From assembly GCF_002920535.1 (NCBI RefSeq), contig NZ_PQSS01000073.1:1-37067 (forward strand): a stretch of 37,067 nt of DNA, given 5' to 3'. The number at the start of each line of letters is the position of its first letter. Within the stretch, counting starts at the first letter, position 1. This document shows, in pieces, positions 23,297 through 32,738 of the stretch. The notes beneath the pieces were generated by a model. The model did not search any database, was not told the DNA's origin, and worked only from the letters and a program-made list of their open reading frames with translations. A program made the position numbers and the translations under genes. The DNA is from Streptomyces sp. Ru71 (GTDB lineage Bacteria; Actinomycetota; Actinomycetes; Streptomycetales; Streptomycetaceae).

Positions 23297-24025
23297 ATGA
23301 CGGTTACTTGGGAAGAGCTGGGGTGGGAACGGCTGGCGGCCGGGGTCGGGCGGTGCCGGCTGCCGGGCTGGGACTGCACGACGGGGCTCGTGATCGGCGC
23401 CGGCACGGCACTCATGGTCGACGCCGGGTCGAGCCTCGCGGAGGGCGCCCGGCTGCGCGCCGAGGCCGAGCGGCTCACCGGACACGGTGTGATCCATCTC
23501 GCGTTCACCCATCCCCACTTCGACCACGTCCTCGGCGCCTCCTCGGTCGCGGCCGGCGAGGTCTTCGGCGCGGTCGGCATCGAGTCGGCCTTCACCCCGC
23601 GCGGCCGGGAGGAGCTGCGGGCGGACGCGGTGGCGGGCGGCCTGGACGCGAAGGTGGCCGAGGAGGCCGCCGCCGCGCCGCTGCCGGTCGACCACCTGGT
23701 CAGCGGCGAGTGGACGCTCGACCTCGGCGGCGGCCGGCAGGTGCTGCTCGCCAACGTCGGCCCCGGGCACACCGCCCACGACCTCGCCGTCCTGGTCCCG
23801 GGCGAGCGGGAGGTGGTGTTCTGCGGCGACCTGGTCGAGGAGTCCGGCGAACCGCAGGCGGGCCCCGACGCCGTGCCGTCGCACTGGCCGGACGCGCTGG
23901 ACCGGCTGCTGGCTCTCGGCGGTGAGGACGCGCTGTACGTGCCCGGTCACGGAGCGGTGGTGGACGCGGCGTTCGTGCGGGCGCAGCGGGACGCGCTGGC
24001 CGCCCGCTTCGGCGTGTCGCGCTGA
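23297..24025 (+). CDS. MBL-fold metallo-hydrolase
   Basis: 242 residues of the metallo-beta-lactamase fold. The metal site THPHFDHVLGASS gives the HxHxDH pattern. Later ligands lie in GPGHTAHDLAVLVPG, VVFCGDLVEES and YVPGHGAVVD. This set resembles glyoxalase II-like and MBL hydrolases that act on thioesters or lactones; no specific substrate is indicated. It is divergent from hrcA and 32 bp upstream of the DUF3097 gene. It has no ribosome-binding site and a -10-like hexamer right before ATG, so it may be leaderless. Confidence 0.88.
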   Translation: MTVTWEELGWERLAAGVGRCRLPGWDCTTGLVIGAGTALMVDAGSSLAEGARLRAEAERLTGHGVIHLAFTHPHFDHVLGASSVAAGEVFGAVGIESAFTPRGREELRADAVAGGLDAKVAEEAAAAPLPVDHLVSGEWTLDLGGGRQVLLANVGPGHTAHDLAVLVPGEREVVFCGDLVEESGEPQAGPDAVPSHWPDALDRLLALGGEDALYVPGHGAVVDAAFVRAQRDALAARFGVSR

Positions 24026-24044
24026 TCACGCACCGGTCCGTTCC

Positions 24045-24050
24045 TATCGT
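24045..24050 (+). promoter_or_regulatory. Candidate -10 box of the DUF3097 gene (leaderless)
   Basis: TATCGT ends seven bases before ATG 24058, in the 32-bp gap after the MBL gene. CTGATC at 24022-24027 is a poor -35 at 17 bases. Confidence 0.4.
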
Positions 24051-24057
24051 CGTTCGA

Positions 24058-24861
24058 ATGCGCCAGTACTCCCCCGACCTGACCCCGCCCTGGAAGAAGC
24101 CCGCCCCGGCGCCCGAGGTGCCGGCCGAGCCGGGCCTGGTGGTGGAGGAGCCCGGCAGCGGCTTCTGCGGCGCGGTGATCCGCTGCGAGGCGGGCACGGT
24201 CACCCTGGAGGACCGCTTCGGCAAGCACCGGGTGTTCCCGCTGCAGCCGCGCGGCTTCCTGCTGGAGGGCCGCGTGGTGACCCTGGTCAGGCCCGCCCCG
24301 GCGGCTCCGGTACGGCCCGGTCGTACCGCGTCCGGCTCGGTCGCCGTGCCCGGCGCTCGCGCGCGTGTCGCCCGCGCCGGGCGGATCTACGTCGAGGGCC
24401 GGCACGACGCCGAGCTGGTGGAGAAGGTGTGGGGCGACGACCTGCGCGTCGAGGGCGTGGTCGTGGAGTACCTGGAGGGCGTCGACGACCTCCCGGCGAT
24501 CGTGGAGTCCTTCGCGCCGGGGCCGGACGCCCGGCTCGGCGTCCTGGTGGACCACCTGGTGCCGGGCACCAAGGAGTGGCGTATCACCGAGGCCGTCACG
24601 AGCGAGCACGCCCTGGTGGTGGGGCACCCGTACGTGGACATCTGGCAGGCGGTGAAGCCGGCCACGCTGGGCATCCCGGCCTGGCCGGTGGTCCCCCGCG
24701 GCCAGGACTGGAAGACGGGCGTGTGCCGCGCGCTGGGCTGGCCCGAGAACACGGGGGCGGCCTGGCAGGCGATCCTGGGCCGGGTGCGGTCGTACAAGGA
24801 CCTGGAGCCGGAGCTGCTGGGCTGTGTCGAGCGCCTCATCGACCACGTGACCGTGCCCTGA
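24058..24861 (+). CDS. DUF3097 family protein
   Basis: 267 residues, matching the actinobacterial DUF3097 family. After a Pro-rich start (SPDLTPPWKKPAPAP) comes a small beta domain (GAVIRCEAGTVTLEDRFGKHR). A second domain contains IYVEGRHDAELVEKVWGDDL and LGVLVDHLVPGTKEW. This resembles a Toprim core: a glutamate after a hydrophobic strand, EG-x-x-D, and a later acidic residue. The usual DxD reads DHL, so metal-dependent catalysis is doubtful. That comparison is mine and not established. It follows the MBL gene closely and converges on hemW. Confidence 0.85.
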   Translation: MRQYSPDLTPPWKKPAPAPEVPAEPGLVVEEPGSGFCGAVIRCEAGTVTLEDRFGKHRVFPLQPRGFLLEGRVVTLVRPAPAAPVRPGRTASGSVAVPGARARVARAGRIYVEGRHDAELVEKVWGDDLRVEGVVVEYLEGVDDLPAIVESFAPGPDARLGVLVDHLVPGTKEWRITEAVTSEHALVVGHPYVDIWQAVKPATLGIPAWPVVPRGQDWKTGVCRALGWPENTGAAWQAILGRVRSYKDLEPELLGCVERLIDHVTVP

Positions 24862-24901
24862 GACCTGCCTGGTCGTTGATCCAGTGGGCCTGGTGGATGC
24901 T

Positions 24902-24917
24902 CTCCGCCGCTGCGGAG
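24902..24917. terminator. Stem-loop between convergent DUF3097 and hemW
   Basis: CTCCGC-CGCT-GCGGAG is a perfect 6-bp stem with a 4-base loop, 40 bp after the DUF3097 stop. There is no T tract. Confidence 0.45.
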
Positions 24918-24988
24918 GTGGTCCGTCGATGAGCTGGTCGACCTGGCCGAGCAGCTCGTGCTCCCCGCCGACGCGGGGGTCATCCCCC

Positions 24989-26221
24989 TCAGTCCACCAG
25001 GTCCCGCACCACCGCGTCCGCGAGCAGGCGGCCGCGCAGGGTCAGGACCGCGCGGCCCTCGGTGTACGGCTCGGGCTGGAGGAGTCCGTCGGACAGGGCC
25101 CGGTCGGCGGCGCGGCGGCCGGCGGCCTTCAGCAGGTCCAGCGGTACGCCCTCGCGCAGCCGCAGCTCCAGCAGGACGCGCTCGACGCGGCGGTCCTCGT
25201 CGCTCAGGATCTCCCGTCCGGCGCCCGGGGAGCGGCCCGCCGCGAGGGCCGCCGCGTAGGCGCCGGGGTGCTTGACGTTCCACCAGCGCACCCCGCCGAC
25301 GTGGCTGTGGGCGCCGGGTCCCGCGCCCCACCAGTCGGCGCCGCGCCAGTACAGCTCGTTGTGCAGGCAGCGGCCGGCCTCGGAGGTGGCCCAGTTGGAC
25401 ACCTCGTACCAGTCGAAGCCCGCCGCGGACAGGGTCTCCTCGGCGATCAGATAGCGGTCGGCGTGCACGTCGTCGTCGGTCATCGGGACTTCGCCGCGCC
25501 GGATGCGCCGGGCGAGCTGGGTGCCCTCCTCGACGATCAGCGCGTACGCGCTGACGTGGTCCGGTCCGGCGCCGATCGCGGCGTCCAGCGAGGCCCGCCA
25601 GTCGTCGTCGGACTCGCCGGGGGTGCCGTAGATCAGGTCCAGGTTGACGTGCTCGAAGCCGGCCGCGCGCGCCTCCGCGACGCACGCCTCGGGGCGGCCC
25701 GGCGTGTGGGTGCGGTCGAGGATCTTCAGCACGTGCTGCCGGGCGCTCTGCATGCCGAAGGAGATCCGGTTGAAGCCGCCCTCCCGGAGGGTGGCGAGGT
25801 AGGCCGGGTCGACGGACTCCGGGTTCGCCTCCGTGGTGATCTCCGCGTCCGGCGCCAGGCCGAACTCGTCGCGGATCGCGGCCAGCATCCGCACCAGGTC
25901 CCCGGCGGCCAGCAGGGTGGGCGTACCGCCGCCGACGAAGACCGTGCGCACGGGACGCGGGTCGTCGCCGAGCACCTTGCGGGCGAGGCGGATCTCGTCG
26001 GTGAGGGTGTCGGCGTAGTTGTCGCGGGAGGCCAGTACTCCGCCGGTGCCGCGCAGCTCGGTGGCGGTGTAGGTGTTGAAGTCGCAGTAGCCGCAGCGGG
26101 TCGCGCAGTAGGGGACGTGCAGATAGAACCCGAGGGGCCGCTCGGCGGCGCCGGCGAGGGCGGACGCGGGCAGCGCGCCGTCGTCGGGGACGGGCTCGCC
26201 GTCGGGGAGTGCGGAAGGCAT
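24989..26221 (-). CDS. hemW: Radical SAM heme chaperone HemW
   Basis: About 410 residues. The radical-SAM cluster motif CATRCGYCDF supplies C39, C43 and C46, preceded by LGFYLHVPY. FVGGGTPTLL, TTEANPESV and RISFGMQSA follow, as does a C-terminal HemN-like domain ending LLADAVVRDLVD. HemW-type proteins (often mislabelled coproporphyrinogen oxidase) bind heme and load it into acceptor proteins. The motif here is CxxxCxxC without the extra cysteine of true HemN, and the spacing fits HemW. ATG 26221 is preferred; 26230 is possible. Confidence 0.92.
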   Translation of the reverse strand: MPSALPDGEPVPDDGALPASALAGAAERPLGFYLHVPYCATRCGYCDFNTYTATELRGTGGVLASRDNYADTLTDEIRLARKVLGDDPRPVRTVFVGGGTPTLLAAGDLVRMLAAIRDEFGLAPDAEITTEANPESVDPAYLATLREGGFNRISFGMQSARQHVLKILDRTHTPGRPEACVAEARAAGFEHVNLDLIYGTPGESDDDWRASLDAAIGAGPDHVSAYALIVEEGTQLARRIRRGEVPMTDDDVHADRYLIAEETLSAAGFDWYEVSNWATSEAGRCLHNELYWRGADWWGAGPGAHSHVGGVRWWNVKHPGAYAAALAAGRSPGAGREILSDEDRRVERVLLELRLREGVPLDLLKAAGRRAADRALSDGLLQPEPYTEGRAVLTLRGRLLADAVVRDLVD

Positions 26222-26233
26222 GTCTCCCATTGT

Positions 26234-26292
26234 CCAGGACGGACGGCGTTACTCCGCCTGACGGACCAGGACGGCCGGCGTCACTCCGCCTG
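26234..26292. repeat. 27-bp direct repeat at the stop codon of the PP2C gene
   Basis: Positions 26266-26292, which include the end and stop of the phosphatase gene, recur at 26234-26260 with 25 of 27 bases identical. The 32-bp period shows a tandem duplication of the gene's 3' end. Confidence 0.8.
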
Positions 26293-28158
26293 GAGCACCA
26301 GCAGCGCCAGGTCGTCCTCGGGCGGACGGCCGCCGAAGTCGTGCACCAGGGCGCTGATCCGCTCGGCGATCAGTTCGGCGTCCAGGCCGGCGCACCCGGC
26401 GAACGCGCGGGCCAGCCCGTCGCCGTCGTCGAACTGGGCGGTGCCGTTGCGCCGCTCGGTGACCCCGTCGGTGACGCACAGCAGGGTGTCGCCGGGCCGC
26501 AGCTCGATGGTCTCGCTGGCGTAGGTCTCGTCCTCCACGACCCCGAGCAGGGTCTGCGGGCGGGCCGCGGTGCGGACGGTGCCGTCGGGGCCGAGGACCA
26601 GCGGCAGCGGGTGCCCGGCGGAGGCGAGCGTGCAGCGCACTCCGCCCTCGTACGGGATCAGCTCGCCGTAGAGCAGGGACAGGAAGCGGGTCTGCGGGCC
26701 GTCGGCGGCGGTGACGGGTCCGGCGAAGGCGCGGGCGGCGGCGTCGGCGGCCTCGGTGGCGTCGTCGAGGAGGAGCTGGTTGAGCCGGTCCAGGACGTCG
26801 GCGACGCCGTAGCCCTCACGGGCCAGCAGCCGCAGCCAGGGCCGGGCGAGGCCGATCACGACGGCCGCTTCCGGGCCCTTGCCCTGGACGTCGCCGACGG
26901 CGAAGCACCAGCGGCCGTGACCGGCCGGGAAGACGTCGTAGAAGTCACCGCTGGGACCGCCCTTGTCGCAGGGCTCGTAGACCAGCGCGGTGCGCACGCC
27001 GGGGATGCGGGCGACGGCACCGGGCAGCAGGCCGCGCTGGAGCACGGCGCTGATGGTGGCCTGGCGGGCGTACTGCCGGGCGGCGCCGATGGCGAGGGCG
27101 ACCCGGCGGCTGAGGTCCTCGACGAGTCCGGTGACCTCGTCGGGGAAGCGCAGCAGTCCGGTGCGGCCGATGACGAGGGTGCCCAGCGGGCGGCCCCCGG
27201 CGATCAGGCGGTAGGCGAGGGCGGCGCCGTGCGCACCGAGCGCGGCGGCGGGCCACGGGTAGGGCTGGGGGCCGGGGCAGGCCGTGTCGGGCGGGTGCGG
27301 CGGCTCCTTCTCCAGGGCCTGGCGCAGCTCCTCGACGAGGTGCTCGCTGCCGTGCCACACCCGGGCCGGCCGCAGTCCCGGTCCGCGGCCGGTGATCTCG
27401 TCCTCCAGCCACACCGCGCACCAGTCGGCGAGGCGGGGCACGACGAGCTGGCCGGTGAGGGAGGCGACGAGGTCCTCGTCGAGCTGTCCGGCGAGCAGGT
27501 CGGAGGCCTCGGCGAGGAAGGACAGGGCGCCGCGGCCGAGCCAGTCCCGCTCGCCGTCGGTGCCGCGCGGCTCGGGCGCGAGCATCCCGGCGAGCCGGAG
27601 GGCGTCGTCGAGGACGGGGTCGTCGTGGTGGGCGGCGTCCTCCCCGCTCGCGCGGTCCTCGGTGTCCGGGGTGAGCCGCGCCCACACGGTCTTGGCGGTG
27701 CGGCGGTAGGTGACCCCCCAGGACTCGGCGAGCGTGGCGACCAGCCGCAGGCCGCGCCCGTACTCGGACGCCTCGGCGTCGCCCTCGGTGTCCTGCGGGG
27801 AGCGGGCGGGGTGGTGGTCGGTGACCTCGACGACGACGGCGCCGGCCGGCTCCAGCCGGCAGTGCAGGTCGACGTCGGTGCCGGCGTGCACGACGGCGTT
27901 GGTGACCAGTTCGCTGACCAGCAGGGTGAGGTCCTGGGTGAGCCGTTCGGTGAGCCGGTCGGCGCCGGGCAGGGCGAGGGCGGTCCACTCGGTCAGGGCC
28001 GCCCGGACCAGGGCGCGGGCGGAGCCGGGCGCGAGCGAGCTGCCGGGCAGGGTGGTGTGCGCCCGCGCGCGGCTGTCGGCGTGCGCGGGCGCGGCACCGG
28101 TCAGCGCCTCGGCACCGGCCGGTGCCTCGGTCTCCCGCTGCGTCGGAACGACCCCCAT
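26281..28158 (-). CDS. HATPase-GAF-PP2C (SpoIIE) signalling protein
   Basis: 625 residues with three regions. At about 45-165 is an RsbW-like histidine-kinase-type ATPase with N box ELVTNAVVHAG, G1 region VTDHHPARSP and G2 GRGLRLV. At about 190-390 is a GAF-like sensor. At about 400-625 is a SpoIIE/PP2C phosphatase with SGDFYDVF, VGDVQGKGPEAA, SAGHPLPL, VTDGVTERR and DDLALLVL. Such proteins control anti-anti-sigma factors by phosphorylation and dephosphorylation. The ATPase is N-terminal here, whereas most Streptomyces relatives carry it at the C-terminus. Both active sites look intact. ATG 28158 has GGGGAG six bases upstream. No sigma or anti-sigma partner gene adjoins it. Confidence 0.93.
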   Translation of the reverse strand: MGVVPTQRETEAPAGAEALTGAAPAHADSRARAHTTLPGSSLAPGSARALVRAALTEWTALALPGADRLTERLTQDLTLLVSELVTNAVVHAGTDVDLHCRLEPAGAVVVEVTDHHPARSPQDTEGDAEASEYGRGLRLVATLAESWGVTYRRTAKTVWARLTPDTEDRASGEDAAHHDDPVLDDALRLAGMLAPEPRGTDGERDWLGRGALSFLAEASDLLAGQLDEDLVASLTGQLVVPRLADWCAVWLEDEITGRGPGLRPARVWHGSEHLVEELRQALEKEPPHPPDTACPGPQPYPWPAAALGAHGAALAYRLIAGGRPLGTLVIGRTGLLRFPDEVTGLVEDLSRRVALAIGAARQYARQATISAVLQRGLLPGAVARIPGVRTALVYEPCDKGGPSGDFYDVFPAGHGRWCFAVGDVQGKGPEAAVVIGLARPWLRLLAREGYGVADVLDRLNQLLLDDATEAADAAARAFAGPVTAADGPQTRFLSLLYGELIPYEGGVRCTLASAGHPLPLVLGPDGTVRTAARPQTLLGVVEDETYASETIELRPGDTLLCVTDGVTERRNGTAQFDDGDGLARAFAGCAGLDAELIAERISALVHDFGGRPPEDDLALLVLQAE

Positions 28159-28282
28159 CGACAACTCCCCGAACGGTTCGGCTGGATACGTTGCGATCGA
28201 TGCCGACAGCGTGACAGACCGAACCGGCGCATAAGCGTCGAGTTACCGAACTGGGTCGCGATGAGTGAGAACCGGGGTACGC

Positions 28283-28325
28283 GGATGCCCGGATCCGGAC
28301 AGAAAGGGTCCGGATCCGGGCATCC
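28283..28325. terminator. 18-bp perfect stem-loop
   Basis: GGATGCCCGGATCCGGAC (28283-28300) and its exact inverse (28308-28325) flank a 7-base loop. Each arm contains the palindrome CCGGATCCGG. It lies about 175 bp beyond the acyl-CoA ligase stop and about 125 bp before the PP2C start. It is probably the terminator of the ligase transcript; there is no T tract on the exit side. Confidence 0.7.
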
Positions 28326-28383
28326 CGCGCTCAAAAACCGTCCGCCGCTGGACTATGCCAGGCACGTCCCCGGCGGCACCGGT

Positions 28384-28499
28384 CGTGCCGGTCCGCGCGG
28401 CACCTGGTCGTGCCGTGCCCGCCCGGGCGGCACCCGGGCCGTGCCGTGCCCGCCCGGGCGGCACCCGGGCCGTGCCGTGCCCGTCCCGGCGGCGAGGGG
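28384..28499. repeat. Tandem 31-bp GC-rich repeats after the acyl-CoA ligase gene
   Basis: Two identical 31-bp units (28409-28439 and 28440-28470) are flanked by degenerate copies (28384-28408 and 28471-28499). Each unit holds a GTGCC...GGCAC near-palindrome with one bulged base. The array begins right after the ligase stop. Together with the 18-bp stem-loop it fills the 341-bp space 28159-28499, which has no gene. Confidence 0.8.
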
Positions 28500-30374
<1,875 letters not shown>

Positions 30375-30390
30375 GACATCCTCCGGGGCC

Positions 30391-30424
30391 CGCGACAGTG
30401 CGGCTGGCGCGACAGTGCGGCTGG
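30391..30424. repeat. 17-bp perfect tandem repeat in the acyl-CoA ligase leader
   Basis: CGCGACAGTGCGGCTGG occurs twice head to tail (30391-30407, 30408-30424), between the predicted start point and the ribosome site of the ligase gene. Each copy adds 17 nt to the mRNA leader. Confidence 0.9.
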
Positions 30425-30448
30425 TTCCTACCCACGAGACGTTGTTTA

Positions 30449-30458
30449 ACTCGCGAGT
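30449..30458. promoter_or_regulatory. Palindrome near the acyl-CoA ligase promoter, candidate operator
   Basis: ACTCGCGAGT is a perfect 10-bp palindrome flanked by TTA and AAC, giving a near-symmetric TTAACTCGCGAGTAAC. It sits just downstream of the predicted start point, a position suited to a TetR-type fatty-acid repressor. Confidence 0.5.
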
Positions 30459-30475
30459 AACTATCGGGCAGGGAC

Positions 30476-30504
30476 AGAGTAGAGCCCGACCGCCGCCTGC
30501 GTAA
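30476..30504 (-). promoter_or_regulatory. Candidate promoter of the acyl-CoA ligase gene
   Basis: On the minus strand TTACGC (30499-30504), 17 bases, and TACTCT (30476-30481). Transcription would begin near 30470, leaving a leader of about 95 nt that contains the palindrome and the tandem 17-mers. Confidence 0.45.
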
Positions 30505-30548
30505 GGGCTTGACGCCTGGTCGTTACCCCGCCAGGGGAACGGAAGGAA

Positions 30549-30592
30549 CACACAGGGGCCCGGCGCACTTTCGTACGACGGACCCCTGTGTG
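30549..30592 (-). terminator. Stem-loop after lepA
   Basis: CACACAGGGG (30549-30558) and CCCCTGTGTG (30583-30592) pair exactly, with CCG/CGG pairing just inside. A second palindrome GTAACCG-G-CGGTTAC (30618-30632) overlaps the lepA stop codon. Confidence 0.65.
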
Positions 30593-30628
30593 ACCGGATT
30601 TGCCGGGGCGGCAGCCTGTAACCGGCGG

Positions 30629-32497
30629 TTACTTCTTGCCCTTGGCCGATGCCCCGCTGTCATCGCTGGACAGGACGGCGATGAAGGCCTCCTGCGGAAC
30701 CTCCACAGAACCGACCATCTTCATCCGCTTCTTGCCTTCCTTCTGCTTCTCCAGCAGCTTGCGCTTACGGGAGATGTCACCGCCGTAGCACTTGGCGAGG
30801 ACGTCCTTGCGGATGGCGCGGATGGTCTCGCGGGCGATCACCCGGGAGCCGATGGCGGCCTGCACCGGCACCTCGAAGTTCTGCCGCGGGATCAGCTCCT
30901 TGAGCTTGGCGACGAGCCGCACGCCGTACGCGTACGCCTGGTCCTTGTGGGTGATCGCCGAGAAGGCGTCGACCTTGTCGCCGTGCAGCAGGATGTCGAC
31001 CTTGACGAGGCTGGAGGACTGCTCGCCCGTGGGCTCGTAGTCCAGCGAGGCGTACCCGCGGGTCTTGGACTTCAGCTGGTCGAAGAAGTCGAAGACGATC
31101 TCCGCGAGCGGCAGCGTGTAGCGGATCTCGACGCGGTCCTCGGAGAGGTAGTCCATGCCGAGCAGGGTGCCGCGCCGGGTCTGGCACAGCTCCATGATCG
31201 CGCCGATGAACTCGGTGGGCGCGAGGATCGTCGCCCGCACGACCGGCTCGAAGACCTCGGCGATCTTCCCCTCGGGGAACTCGCTCGGGTTGGTGACGGT
31301 GGCCTCGGTGCCGTCCTCCATGATCACGCGGTAGACCACGTTGGGGGCGGTCGCGATCAGGTCGAGGCCGAACTCGCGCTCCAGGCGTTCGCGGATCACG
31401 TCCAGGTGCAGCAGGCCGAGGAAGCCGACGCGGAAGCCGAAGCCGAGCGCGGCGGAGGTCTCCGGCTCGTAGACCAGCGCGGCGTCGTTGAGCTGCAGCT
31501 TGTCCAGGGCCTCGCGCAGCTCGGGGTAGTCCGAGCCGTCCAGCGGATACAGGCCCGAGAAGACCATCGGCTTGGGGTCCTTGTAGCCGCCGAGCGGCTC
31601 CGTGGCGCCCTTGTGCTGGCTGGTGACGGTGTCACCGACCTTCGACTGGCGCACGTCCTTCACACCGGTGATGAGGTAGCCCACCTCGCCGACGCCGAGG
31701 CCGTCGGCCGGGAGCATCTCAGGCGAGTTGGTGCCGATCTCCAGCAGCTCGTGCGTGGCGCCCGTCGACATCATCTTGATCCGCTCACGCTTGTTGAGCT
31801 GGCCGTCGATGACACGGACGTAGGTCACGACACCGCGGTAGGAGTCGTAGACCGAGTCGAAGATCATGGCCCGCGCCGGGGCGTCCTTGACGCCGACCGG
31901 GGCCGGGATCTCGGCGACGACCTTGTCCAGCAGCGCCTCCACACCGAGGCCGGTCTTGGCGGAGACCTTCAGCACGTCGCTCGGGTCGCAGCCGACGAGG
32001 TTCGCGAGCTCCTCGGCGAACTTCTCGGGCTGCGCGGCCGGCAGGTCGATCTTGTTCAGCACGGGGATGATCGTGAGGTCGTTCTCCATCGCCAGGTAGA
32101 GGTTGGCGAGGGTCTGCGCCTCGATGCCCTGGGCGGCGTCGACGAGGAGGATGGTCCCCTCGCAGGCGGCGAGCGAGCGCGAGACCTCGTAGGTGAAGTC
32201 GACGTGCCCCGGCGTGTCGATCATGTTGAGGATGTGCGTGTTGCCCTTGTCGTGGGTCGGGGCCCACGGCAGACGCACCGCCTGGGACTTGATCGTGATG
32301 CCGCGCTCGCGCTCGATGTCCATCCGGTCGAGGTACTGAGCACGCATCTGCCGCTGCTCGACGACGCCGGTCAGCTGGAGCATCCGGTCGGCGAGCGTGG
32401 ACTTGCCGTGGTCGATGTGCGCGATGATGCAGAAATTGCGGATCAGAGCCGGGTCGGTACGGCTCGGCTCGGGCACATGGGAAGGGGTCGCGGGCAC
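30629..32497 (-). CDS. lepA: Elongation factor 4 (LepA)
   Basis: A 622-residue translational GTPase that acts on the ribosome as back-translocase or assembly factor. G1 is AHIDHGKST, G2 lies in ERGITIKSQ, G3 is DTPGHVDF, and G4 is LNKIDLP. The LepA-specific C-terminal domain ends in basic KRKLLEKQKEGKKRMKMVG. The start is taken as GTG 32497 (VPATPSHVPEPSRTDP) with AGGA eight bases upstream; a 20-residue extension to 32557 is possible but less supported. It is divergent from rpsT, an arrangement conserved in actinobacteria. Confidence 0.96.
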   Translation of the reverse strand: MPATPSHVPEPSRTDPALIRNFCIIAHIDHGKSTLADRMLQLTGVVEQRQMRAQYLDRMDIERERGITIKSQAVRLPWAPTHDKGNTHILNMIDTPGHVDFTYEVSRSLAACEGTILLVDAAQGIEAQTLANLYLAMENDLTIIPVLNKIDLPAAQPEKFAEELANLVGCDPSDVLKVSAKTGLGVEALLDKVVAEIPAPVGVKDAPARAMIFDSVYDSYRGVVTYVRVIDGQLNKRERIKMMSTGATHELLEIGTNSPEMLPADGLGVGEVGYLITGVKDVRQSKVGDTVTSQHKGATEPLGGYKDPKPMVFSGLYPLDGSDYPELREALDKLQLNDAALVYEPETSAALGFGFRVGFLGLLHLDVIRERLEREFGLDLIATAPNVVYRVIMEDGTEATVTNPSEFPEGKIAEVFEPVVRATILAPTEFIGAIMELCQTRRGTLLGMDYLSEDRVEIRYTLPLAEIVFDFFDQLKSKTRGYASLDYEPTGEQSSSLVKVDILLHGDKVDAFSAITHKDQAYAYGVRLVAKLKELIPRQNFEVPVQAAIGSRVIARETIRAIRKDVLAKCYGGDISRKRKLLEKQKEGKKRMKMVGSVEVPQEAFIAVLSSDDSGASAKGKK

Positions 32498-32586
32498 GCA
32501 GGGTCCTGTCTCTTGAGGCGCCTTATGCCTCGGGTCGGATCGATACGTAGCTTCCATGGTCCCACGGGTGCGGCGCGGCGACCGGT

Positions 32587-32616
32587 TTGGGCCACTCGAA
32601 GGGCCGCTGGTAGTGT
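32587..32616 (+). promoter_or_regulatory. Candidate rpsT promoter
   Basis: TTGGGC (32587-32592), 18 bases, TAGTGT (32611-32616). This gives an mRNA leader of about 115 nt before the S20 start. Confidence 0.5.
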
Positions 32617-32647
32617 AGGGGGCTGTGTCTCATGCCCTCTCAGCGCG

Positions 32648-32718
32648 AGGCACGTCTCCAAGAAATCACCGGTACGGGACCCTGGGTTCCGCTGTGGAAT
32701 CCTCCCGGCTCCGTGCCT
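32648..32718 (+). promoter_or_regulatory. Possible structured leader of rpsT
   Basis: AGGCACG (32648-32654) and CGTGCCT (32712-32718) could close a 71-nt domain ending 20 nt before the S20 start. S20 is known to regulate itself in other bacteria, so a control structure is possible. Pairing is seen by eye only. Confidence 0.3.
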
Positions 32719-32738
32719 GAACCTGAAAAGGCTCATTC

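Noticed and set aside
21148..23925. Plus-strand open frame of over 900 codons across dnaJ2 and hrcA
   Set aside because: Long antisense frames are expected at this GC content. The product is Arg/Gly/His-rich without motifs and lies opposite two certain genes.
26221..26230. HemW as coproporphyrinogen III oxidase (HemN)
   Set aside because: The cluster motif and spacing fit HemW, and the extra HemN cysteine is missing.
28384..28499. CRISPR-like array of 31-bp units
   Set aside because: The units are directly adjacent with no spacers, and no cas gene is present.
30509..30514. TTGACG as a plus-strand promoter in the lepA-acyl-CoA ligase space
   Set aside because: There is no matching -10, and both flanking genes read leftward, so it would only make antisense RNA.
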